Part shown: in pieces, positions 16,233 to 23,352 of the stretch
Numbering within the stretch: position 1 is the first letter of the stretch
Layout of the letters: every line of letters begins with the position of its first letter
NCBI GenBank assembly: GCA_902788645.1
Contig: CADAKW010000011.1
Location: forward strand, 1-36,323
Reading direction: 5' to 3'
Source of the DNA: an uncultured Lachnospiraceae bacterium
GTDB lineage: Bacteria; Bacillota; Clostridia; Lachnospirales; Lachnospiraceae
DNA length: 36,323 nucleotides
Notes under the pieces: model-generated
What the model saw: only the letters and a program-made list of their open reading frames with translations
Databases searched by the model: none
Told to the model about the DNA's origin: nothing
Position numbers and translations under genes: made by a program

Positions 16233-17078
16233 ATGGCAAAGGCATATGAAGAGTTGGAGTTGCAGGATGATTTTATGTTTGGAGTGATCATGCGTGATCC
16301 GAAGTACTGCAAACCATTTTTAGAAACGATCCTTGGAATCAAAATCCGCAAACTGGAGTATCCGGAAAGTCAGAAGACCATTGATCTGTCCGCAGGAGCC
16401 AAGGGAGTGCGGCTGGATGTTTATGTAGAGGATGAGAGGAACACCGTATTTGATATGGAAATGCAGGTGCATATCAAACGGAACCTGGCGAAACGGATGC
16501 GTTATTATCAGGGGATGATCGATCTGAATATCTTGGAAAAAGGGGGAGATTATAATGAGCTGAAAAAGAGCTATGTCATATTTATTTGCACTTTTGACCC
16601 ATACGGACAGGGGCGTCATTTGTATAGCTTTGAGTACTTGTGTGATCAGGATCCGTCGTTGACATTTGGAGACGAGACCGTTAAAATTATTCTAAATACA
16701 AAAGGAACGATGGACGATGTGAGTCCGGAAATGAAAAGGTTGTTGGAATATATAGATGGTCAGACTGCAAGTGATGAGTTTACGAGAGAATTGGATGATG
16801 CGGTGCAGTCTGCCCGCCGAAATGAGAAATGGAGGCTGGATTATATGACACTGCAGCAGGAATATCGTGAGAAATATAATGAAGGCTTAGAAGCCGGAAT
16901 TGAACGTGGAATTGAGCAGGGAATTGAACGTGGAATTGAACAGGGTCTGGAACGTGGCATTAAGATTTTGTATTGTGATATTCACATGACAATTCCGGAG
17001 ATAGCAGCTAAAATGTCTATGACAGAGCAGCAGGTGGAGAAGATTGTAGCGGGATTTGGAGAGATAAAAGAAAAGTAA
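16233..17078 (+). CDS. Rpn-family PD-(D/E)XK nuclease/transposase-like protein
   Basis: 281 residues of the Rpn (recombination-promoting nuclease) family. The nuclease core is GVRLDVYVEDERN followed by VFDMEMQVHIK, giving D62 and E76-x-Q78, the D-ExQ variant usual in this family. The N-terminal LQDDFMFGVIMRDPKYCKPF is characteristic. A tandem repeat of GIERGIEQ (residues about 222-244, 24-bp DNA unit) forms a charged helical linker to a small C-terminal domain, IPEIAAKMSMTEQQVEKI, which looks like a helix-turn-helix. Family members cut DNA and some act in phage defence. GGAGGT precedes ATG 16233. An internal start is described separately. Confidence 0.88.
   Translation: MAKAYEELELQDDFMFGVIMRDPKYCKPFLETILGIKIRKLEYPESQKTIDLSAGAKGVRLDVYVEDERNTVFDMEMQVHIKRNLAKRMRYYQGMIDLNILEKGGDYNELKKSYVIFICTFDPYGQGRHLYSFEYLCDQDPSLTFGDETVKIILNTKGTMDDVSPEMKRLLEYIDGQTASDEFTRELDDAVQSARRNEKWRLDYMTLQQEYREKYNEGLEAGIERGIEQGIERGIEQGLERGIKILYCDIHMTIPEIAAKMSMTEQQVEKIVAGFGEIKEK
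16845..17078 (+). CDS. Possible internally translated C-terminal product of the Rpn gene (RpnS-like)
   Basis: Within the Rpn gene, GGAGG at 16831-16835 stands nine bases before an in-frame ATG at 16845. Translation there would give a 77-residue protein, MTLQQEYREKYNEG, then the GIERGIEQ repeats and the small C-terminal domain, without the nuclease. In E. coli, short products made from the 3' end of rpn genes have been reported to block the toxic full-length nuclease. The site could be a coincidence of Trp-Arg codons TGG AGG. This is inference from position and spacing only. Confidence 0.35.
   Translation: MTLQQEYREKYNEGLEAGIERGIEQGIERGIEQGLERGIKILYCDIHMTIPEIAAKMSMTEQQVEKIVAGFGEIKEK
16896..16964 (+). 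repeat. In-frame 24-bp tandem repeat in the Rpn gene
   Basis: GGAATTGAACGTGGAATTGA and four more bases form a 24-bp unit (16896-16919), repeated with one change at 16920-16943 and followed by a diverged partial unit to 16964. It encodes alternating GIERGIEQ. Gain or loss of units keeps the frame and changes linker length. Confidence 0.85.
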
Positions 17079-17179
17079 AAACGAGTATATCTCTATTAAG
17101 AATTTAAATTGACAATTTCGGAGACTGCTCAGAAGCCTGGGTTATCTGAGGAATATCTGCAGGAAGACGATTGCCATCC

Positions 17180-17220
17180 TTGAAACAGTATGATATTATT
17201 AGTAATAACGAAAGTATTAC
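17180..17220 (+). promoter_or_regulatory. Promoter with overlapping dyad ahead of the HD-domain gene
   Basis: TTGAAA (17180-17185) and TAATAA (17203-17208) are 17 bases apart. GTAATA-ACGAAAG-TATTAC (17202-17220) is a perfect 6-bp inverted repeat overlapping the -10 box, a plausible repressor site. The downstream gene therefore seems to be controlled independently of the Rpn gene. Confidence 0.45.
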
Positions 17221-17247
17221 GAACGTGGATACCATAGGAGGAGCTGT

Positions 17248-20200
17248 ATGAGAGAGATACCGGATTTTGATGTAGAACTGTCCCAGGCGATGGATTATAT
17301 TATGTCGAGCCCATTGGCGCAGAAGGCTTTTATGATGCCTCCATTCCCCCAGTACACGATTATTTTGCAGAGGCTGATACAGGCAGTGGATCGGCTGGCA
17401 GACAATTGTCATATGCCGGAGTTTACCAATCATGCATTGCCGCACATCTGTAGTATTGTCCGGAGAGCCTCTGAGTGGGCAGTGGAGGATCAATGGCTCG
17501 ATACGATATCGGAGCGGGAAGCAGGATATCTTCTGCTGGCACTGGTGATCCATGATATAGGTATGCTGTCTCAGGATGCGCAGGATCTGCAGGAGCAGGA
17601 TCGTCGGACCTATATGAAGGGCTTTGGTGATATTGCGGGCTGGGTGAGAAAAACGCATGTTGTCCGACTGCAGGGGCTTGTGCTTCGTTTGTTAAAGGAA
17701 GAGATTCAAAGGGACTGCAGCATGAGAAAAGAGGACATTAAGAAAGACAACGACTGCAGCAGAGAGAAAGAGGAGCGGGAAAGCAAAAACAGGATGACGC
17801 TGCAGGACCATATGATGATCGTGATCAATATGGCAGCCTCTCACCAATGTTGGGCATGGGAAGAACATTTTATGCCGGAGGCCGCACAGGCGCTGATTGA
17901 CAGGGCGGGACTTGACCGGGATCGGATCGCTGCATTAAATGCGGTCATTGCAGTGAGTGATCTGTTGGATGAGGACTCGAACCGGTGTGATACGATCGGA
18001 CTGATCCGGCACCGTCATGGGACGACGGAGAATATGGCTCATTGGATCCGTCATGCATTGACGGCACAGGTAGATGGAGTGCGAGGTCATAAGGTGACGG
18101 TAACATTTCGAAAGCTTCTCCCGGAGGATGAGAGATACGAGACTATTTACAGGGCTCTTCGTAATCATTACCGGCTCGTGAAGCTTTATAATGTTAAGTT
18201 AAAAAAGTTGAACGCACAGATTGAGCAGATATGCTTTCTGCCTCCCGATGGACTGCGGGATCTGTTGGAGGACGAAACGGCCAGGGAGTTGGAGAAGGTC
18301 TGGCAGAGGCTGCCGGAGTTTGAGGATCATATTGTGGAGCAGATCCTGTCGACATTTATGAGGGAAGCCTTAAATGAGGATGGCAATGATCCGCAAATGC
18401 GGAGGCGGTTAGATGAGCTTGGCCTGGAGACTTTGGATCTGAGCCGGGAGGAGAAGTTTATCCATCCCCCCACGATTTATTATCCGGAGGAAAAACTCCT
18501 GTTTGTAGAGAAGGATTACCGGAAGCAGTTGTCCTATATAAAGGCACAGGTGGATGATGCATATTTAAATGGCGAGATGGGGAAAGTCAGACATTTATGT
18601 CAGACTGCACTGAAATGTTGGAAGAAACCTATGTCCCTGAATGAAACATATTGGATATTTGTCTATATTGCAGTCTTTCCGCTTGATGGAGATGAGATGG
18701 ATTTCCTGCGGCATGAGTATGAAAATTCTCTGTGGGGGAAAGGGATGGGTACTCATGGAAAGTTGATCATGGAGGGACCTTACCAGCCTTTATTGGACGT
18801 TTTGCTCTTATTATTGGAGCCTGCAAGTGGAGAAGAATGGTATAAGGCGTATCGGAAACATATTTTAGAAGGAGATTTTACCGGACTGCAGGAGGATATG
18901 GCGACGGAGCTTCTTTTGGAAACGATCATTGGTCTTTTGTGGTATTACGACCCGGAGGGAACATTGTGGAGTGAGATTGCAGCGCATTTTGTGGAAAAGC
19001 TTTCGGATACCATGGGAAATAAGATTGCAACATATAAAGGGCAGCTTGCCGGGGCATCCCGGATTCTTTATCATGTGTCCGGGATTACGGAGGAGGATTA
19101 TCAAAGGGTGAAGGATCCGCTGGAAAAGGCATGGATCGCCTTTTGGCAGGATGATAGCGACAAGAAAAAGGAAAATAAAGTGGCACTGTGTCAGAAGGGA
19201 AACAGCGATCATGATTATATGGGAGCGGTACAAGCATATCTCAATCTGACGCGATGGGATGAATTGACGCAGGAGGAGGAAAAAAAGAAAGACAGTATTA
19301 TTGAGAGCGGTGGATATCGTTATCAGCGCATCATCATGGAGCGACCGATGTCGTCTTTTTGGAACCAGAGAATATTGAAGATTAAGGCGATGCTTAACCG
19401 CTGTCGTCAAGATAAGCAAAATACACAACTGGAGAGGATATATCTGATCCGTCTGATTGCATTGCATATATTGGATGCGCTGCGCTATTGGGATTTATGG
19501 CAGTATATTGAAGCGGTGCGGGCTCGCGCAGAGGAAGAGTTTATCAGTGGAACTTATGTCGATAAATATGGTAAATATTGTGGAGACCCGCAGGCATTGC
19601 GGAGTTGTTTGATTGACGATATACGGGGATTGTCGGAAAAAGAATCTTTAACCAAAGAAGAGCAGGCGACGGCGGTAAGATTTCTGATAAAATATGTACC
19701 GGATGGAGTGGATGATCTTGTTACCTTTATCACAGAGCAGAGTGTTCCGTTGCAATGGCAATACGCCATGGCAACGGTGGAGGTTTTAGGAACAGCATTT
19801 TCAAGAGATCAGAGAAAGAAGCTGATTCGCTGGTTATGTCAATATGAGACGTATTATCATAAACAGGGCCGGTTTATGAGTACAACCAGATATCTCTTCT
19901 TAAAAGAATGGTTACCGGATCTGGATGAGGAAGACTGGACGATGCTTCAGCCCCTTTTTGAAGTGAGCTTTCAGTTCCAGACTACATATATGGTAAATGC
20001 AAAATTGGGACAGGCTTTTTTCAGATATGCGCCATGGGACATGTGTGAAGGACTGTTAAAGCGGATGGAGACATATCCGGACAATGTCAGAAAAAGTATG
20101 GATATCAATTCCGGGGTACTTTTGATGGCAGATAGAAAGGATGCAGATGACTCCGGAAAGGAGATGCTGCGGGAATTTGTTTCATCCTGTGGTTTGGAGG

Positions 20201-21207
20201 TTGCGCAGAAGTTGGAAGGACTTAAGCCGGCAGAGAAGCTTCGGGATGATGAAGAAAACGAGGAATCATCCGGAGAAAATCTGGAGCGTATGCAAAGAGG
20301 GTACCGGGAAACCGAAAAGCTGGTAAAAATTAAAAAGCTTTGGGAATTGGAACCGGTGGATCTGGAACTTGTGGAACAGGAACTGGAGCGTTTTGAGAAA
20401 GGTGTGGAAGAGAAGAAGACTCTGTCAGGATATGACAGCACCTTTATGGATCCGGTTCTTGATACTTTTCGAAATAAAAACTGGCAGGTGCAGGATGAGG
20501 AGAGGCTGCTTCGTCTTCTTGACAGGCTGTTTGCACTGATGACGCACCATTCCAAGGATATGTCTATGTTTTATTTTACAGATTTCTGTAATCTGTTTTA
20601 TTTTATAGAGACAACATGCAGTGACAGAGGCAAGGAATATATTAATGATTTTGTCATCGAGCATATGATCAGGCATGACTTTTTTGAGGAGCAAAGACGT
20701 AGAGAATCCGGAAGGCACTGGGACGGTCCTTATGAGAGGTTTCGCTTCGATCAAGGTTCCGATACACAGTATGATGTCCTTGTTACGATTTTTTTAGTTT
20801 ACGGAATGACAGCTTTTCAGGAGGAGGATTGGCCGGAGGTTATCCGGTATCTGACAGAAGCCCTGAATACAGGGGAGGACGTGATCTGTCATTATGCAGT
20901 GGTGATCCTCAGCTATTATCTCCTGAACCGGCAGGAGGCAGAACAGAGGTCTCCGGAGGCTGAGAAAGCGCATTACCTTGCATGGGGAGCTTTTTATATC
21001 ATCCGGGAGAAAATGATGGAAGAAAGCAGGAGAGAAAATAAGGGACTGGAGGTAGAAACTGAGATACGCAAATGGGTCAAAAAGGCGATAGATGCTCTGA
21101 AAGAATCCGATCAATGGTTTGGAGTGGAGGGATATATGGAAAAGGTGCAAAAGAATGAGATGTACCGGTTCTGGCTGCAGAGCTTAGAAGACTGCGGGAA
21201 ATTGTGA
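17248..21207 (+). CDS. Large HD-domain protein with long helical repeat region, function unknown
   Basis: 1319 residues. The first 250 form an HD phosphohydrolase domain: FTNHALPHICSIV (H62 or H66), LALVIHDIGML (H102, D103), H136, MAASHQCW (H199) and VSDLLDEDSNR (D238), so all metal ligands appear present. It resembles HD domains attributed to biological conflict systems (HD-CE type), which I cannot verify. A charged insert at about 150-185 separates the HD helices. The remaining roughly 1000 residues are almost wholly helical, Glu/Arg/Trp/Tyr-rich and TPR- or HEAT-like, without signal peptide or membrane segment. GGAGGAG precedes the ATG. It might cleave a nucleotide or second messenger under control of the solenoid; substrate unknown. 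Position beside Rpn and DUF234 genes suggests an accessory or defence role. Confidence 0.75.
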   Translation: MREIPDFDVELSQAMDYIMSSPLAQKAFMMPPFPQYTIILQRLIQAVDRLADNCHMPEFTNHALPHICSIVRRASEWAVEDQWLDTISEREAGYLLLALVIHDIGMLSQDAQDLQEQDRRTYMKGFGDIAGWVRKTHVVRLQGLVLRLLKEEIQRDCSMRKEDIKKDNDCSREKEERESKNRMTLQDHMMIVINMAASHQCWAWEEHFMPEAAQALIDRAGLDRDRIAALNAVIAVSDLLDEDSNRCDTIGLIRHRHGTTENMAHWIRHALTAQVDGVRGHKVTVTFRKLLPEDERYETIYRALRNHYRLVKLYNVKLKKLNAQIEQICFLPPDGLRDLLEDETARELEKVWQRLPEFEDHIVEQILSTFMREALNEDGNDPQMRRRLDELGLETLDLSREEKFIHPPTIYYPEEKLLFVEKDYRKQLSYIKAQVDDAYLNGEMGKVRHLCQTALKCWKKPMSLNETYWIFVYIAVFPLDGDEMDFLRHEYENSLWGKGMGTHGKLIMEGPYQPLLDVLLLLLEPASGEEWYKAYRKHILEGDFTGLQEDMATELLLETIIGLLWYYDPEGTLWSEIAAHFVEKLSDTMGNKIATYKGQLAGASRILYHVSGITEEDYQRVKDPLEKAWIAFWQDDSDKKKENKVALCQKGNSDHDYMGAVQAYLNLTRWDELTQEEEKKKDSIIESGGYRYQRIIMERPMSSFWNQRILKIKAMLNRCRQDKQNTQLERIYLIRLIALHILDALRYWDLWQYIEAVRARAEEEFISGTYVDKYGKYCGDPQALRSCLIDDIRGLSEKESLTKEEQATAVRFLIKYVPDGVDDLVTFITEQSVPLQWQYAMATVEVLGTAFSRDQRKKLIRWLCQYETYYHKQGRFMSTTRYLFLKEWLPDLDEEDWTMLQPLFEVSFQFQTTYMVNAKLGQAFFRYAPWDMCEGLLKRMETYPDNVRKSMDINSGVLLMADRKDADDSGKEMLREFVSSCGLEVAQKLEGLKPAEKLRDDEENEESSGENLERMQRGYRETEKLVKIKKLWELEPVDLELVEQELERFEKGVEEKKTLSGYDSTFMDPVLDTFRNKNWQVQDEERLLRLLDRLFALMTHHSKDMSMFYFTDFCNLFYFIETTCSDRGKEYINDFVIEHMIRHDFFEEQRRRESGRHWDGPYERFRFDQGSDTQYDVLVTIFLVYGMTAFQEEDWPEVIRYLTEALNTGEDVICHYAVVILSYYLLNRQEAEQRSPEAEKAHYLAWGAFYIIREKMMEESRRENKGLEVETEIRKWVKKAIDALKESDQWFGVEGYMEKVQKNEMYRFWLQSLEDCGKL

Positions 21208-21247
21208 AGTTCCCTTGCTATTTTAGCGTGACAATGGTAGAATTACT

Positions 21248-21301
21248 CAATATATGGGTTGATTATTCAATATATCAGTGGAATGATCAACTTGTATATT
21301 G
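21248..21301 (+). promoter_or_regulatory. Long leader hairpin between the HD gene and glmS
   Basis: Two 21-base arms (21248-21268 and 21281-21301) face each other around a 12-base loop. Seventeen pairs are Watson-Crick, and all four imperfect positions are G-U pairs in plus-strand RNA; in minus-strand RNA they would be A-C mismatches. TCAATATAT also recurs as a direct repeat in the first arm and loop. No U-tract follows, so simple termination is unlikely. It is not the glmS ribozyme, whose conserved core I do not find. A regulatory RNA stem or a protein-binding dyad is possible. Confidence 0.55.
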
Positions 21302-21330
21302 AACAGGTAATAGATACTTATTCACATTTC

Positions 21331-21352
21331 TATCATAAGATACATTATGATA
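21331..21352 (+). promoter_or_regulatory. Operator-like inverted repeat upstream of glmS
   Basis: TATCATAA-GATACA-TTATGATA is a perfect 8-bp inverted repeat 31 bases ahead of the glmS start. A TTCACA (21321-21326) and a TATGAT within the right arm make a weak promoter with 19-base spacing, so a bound protein would cover the -10 region. Confidence 0.4.
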
Positions 21353-21382
21353 AGTTTAGTATGGATTAAAGGAGATTAAAAT

Positions 21383-23221
21383 ATGTGTGGTATTGTAGGT
21401 TATATCGGGAGTAAACAGGCAGCCCCAATCCTTTTGGATGGTCTGTCAAAGCTCGAGTACAGAGGCTATGATTCTGCCGGGATCGCAGTACGCGACGGAG
21501 CAGACAAGGTAAAGATCGTGAAGGCGAAGGGCCGTCTCAAGGGTCTGATCGAAAAGACAGACGATGGTCATGCGGTACCGGGTACCTGTGGTATCGGTCA
21601 TACCAGATGGGCAACTCACGGTGAGCCGTCAGAGACCAATGCACATCCTCATGTCAGCGATGATGGCAATGTCGTTGGTGTACACAATGGTATTATTGAG
21701 AATTACCAGGAGTTAAAGGTAAAGCTTCTGAAAAAAGGATATGAGTTTTATTCTTCTACCGATACAGAGGTTGCTGTAAAGCTCGTGGATTATTATTATA
21801 AAAAGTATGAGCATACGCCGGTAGATGCCATTAATCACGCCATGGTCCGTATCCGCGGATCTTATGCTCTGGCAATGATGTTTGCAGAGTATCCGGATGA
21901 GATTTATGTGGCTCGTAAGGATAGTCCGATGATCATTGGTGTGTCCGACGGAAACTGCTATGTCGCTTCTGACGTACCGGCGATTTTGAAATATACGAGA
22001 AATGTATACTATATCGGCAATATGGAGATTGGCCGTCTGGCAGATGGCAAGGCAGCCTTCTATAATCTGGATGGAGATGAGATTGAGAAGGAGCTGGTGG
22101 AGATTAAGTGGGATGCGGAAGCCGCAGAAAAGGGCGGTTTTGAGCATTTCATGATGAAAGAGATCCATGAGCAGCCAAAGGCGATCATGGATACCATGAA
22201 TTCCAAGATCAAGGATGGCCGGATCGATCTGTCGGATGTAGGTCTTTCGGAGGAGGACATTAAGGGAATTGACCAGATCTATATTGTTGCCTGTGGCTCC
22301 GCTTATCATACCGGTGTTGTGACACAGTATGTCATGGAAGATCTGGCCCGTGTACCGGTCCGTGTGGAGCTGGCGTCTGAGTTCCGTTACCGCAATCCGA
22401 TCCTGAATAAGGACGATCTGGTGATCGTGGTGAGCCAGTCCGGTGAGACGGCAGACACTTTGGCAGGTCTTCGTCTGGCAAAGGAGCAGGGAGTAAAGAC
22501 CATGGGCATTGTGAATGTGGTCGGTTCCTCCATTGCAAGAGAAGCGGATAATGTATTTTATACTATGGCTGGTCCGGAGATTTCTGTGGCAACCACAAAG
22601 GCATACAGTGCACAGCTGATCGCAGGCTATCTGCTGTCGGTAGAGTTTGCGAGAGTGCGTGGAACCATTACAGAGGAGCAGTATCAGGGATATATTGCGG
22701 AGATGCAGACCCTTCCGGAGAAGATTGATAAGATCATTGAGGATAAGGAGCGCATCCAGTGGTTTGCGTCCAAGCAGGCCAATGCCCGTGATATTTTCTT
22801 TGTAGGCCGCGGTATTGATTATGCGATCTGTATGGAGGGAAGCCTGAAACTCAAGGAGATCAGTTATATCCATTCGGAGGCGTATGCGGCAGGTGAGTTA
22901 AAGCACGGTACCATCAGCCTGATCGAGGATGGTATTCTGGTGATCGGTTCTCTGACACAGGATGCCCTGTATGAGAAGACCATCAGCAACATGGTTGAGT
23001 GTAAGAGCCGTGGAGCTTCTCTGATGGGATTGACCAATTTTGGTAATTATTCGATCGAGGATACAGCTGATTTTGTGGTATATGTACCAAAGACAGATCC
23101 TCATTTTGCAGCAAGTCTGGCAGTGATCCCACTGCAGCTTCTGGGATATTATGTATCTGTGGCCAGAGGACTTGATGTGGATAAGCCGAGAAACCTGGCA
23201 AAGAGTGTAACGGTAGAGTAG
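21383..23221 (+). CDS. glmS: Glutamine-fructose-6-phosphate aminotransferase (isomerizing)
   Basis: 612 residues. It makes glucosamine-6-phosphate from fructose-6-phosphate and glutamine, the first step to UDP-GlcNAc and peptidoglycan. The N-terminal amidotransferase begins MCGIVGYIGS with the catalytic Cys2, and GHTRWATHGEPSETNAHPH binds glutamine. Two SIS domains follow, with VACGSAYHTG, VVSQSGETADTLAGL, VGRGIDYAICMEGSLKLKEI and the C-terminal DKPRNLAKSVTVE. AAAGGAGA precedes the ATG. Only 175 bases separate it from the HD gene, and they hold two dyads but no ribozyme. It draws on the same fructose-6-phosphate pool as ManA. Confidence 0.98.
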   Translation: MCGIVGYIGSKQAAPILLDGLSKLEYRGYDSAGIAVRDGADKVKIVKAKGRLKGLIEKTDDGHAVPGTCGIGHTRWATHGEPSETNAHPHVSDDGNVVGVHNGIIENYQELKVKLLKKGYEFYSSTDTEVAVKLVDYYYKKYEHTPVDAINHAMVRIRGSYALAMMFAEYPDEIYVARKDSPMIIGVSDGNCYVASDVPAILKYTRNVYYIGNMEIGRLADGKAAFYNLDGDEIEKELVEIKWDAEAAEKGGFEHFMMKEIHEQPKAIMDTMNSKIKDGRIDLSDVGLSEEDIKGIDQIYIVACGSAYHTGVVTQYVMEDLARVPVRVELASEFRYRNPILNKDDLVIVVSQSGETADTLAGLRLAKEQGVKTMGIVNVVGSSIAREADNVFYTMAGPEISVATTKAYSAQLIAGYLLSVEFARVRGTITEEQYQGYIAEMQTLPEKIDKIIEDKERIQWFASKQANARDIFFVGRGIDYAICMEGSLKLKEISYIHSEAYAAGELKHGTISLIEDGILVIGSLTQDALYEKTISNMVECKSRGASLMGLTNFGNYSIEDTADFVVYVPKTDPHFAASLAVIPLQLLGYYVSVARGLDVDKPRNLAKSVTVE

Positions 23222-23251
23222 TAATGGTATATTGAGTCAATGATATGATGT

Positions 23252-23290
23252 ATCCGGATTCTGAAAGATATTTTGGGATCCGGATTTTTT
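23252..23290 (+). terminator. glmS terminator
   Basis: ATCCGGATTC (23252-23261) pairs with GGATCCGGAT (23276-23285), ten pairs with one U-G, followed by TTTTT. It ends 31 bases after the glmS stop and lies before the start of the next gene, which argues against any start of that gene at 23245. Confidence 0.75.
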
Positions 23291-23352
23291 GTATCTTTTT
23301 TGAGAGGAGAGAATATATTACAGAGAGTCAATATAATCTAAGGAATCATATC

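Noticed and set aside
16896..16964. Short tandem repeat as a CRISPR-like array
   Set aside because: Units are contiguous, in frame and coding, with no spacers.
17104..17658. 184-codon minus-strand frame before and within the HD gene
   Set aside because: It overlaps the promoter and the HD-encoding region in reverse, has no ribosome binding site and no family features.
21208..21382. glmS ribozyme
   Set aside because: The conserved core (AGCGCC and GGAACGGACGAGG-type segments) is not found, and the space is filled by two dyads.
21713..22873. 386-codon open frame antisense to glmS
   Set aside because: It is a mirror of glmS codon use, has no ribosome binding site, and its translation (Ile/His/Leu-rich) resembles no family.
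23245..23352. Upstream extension of the S8 protease by 36 codons
   Set aside because: It would be translated through the glmS terminator, and the added residues show no signal peptide.
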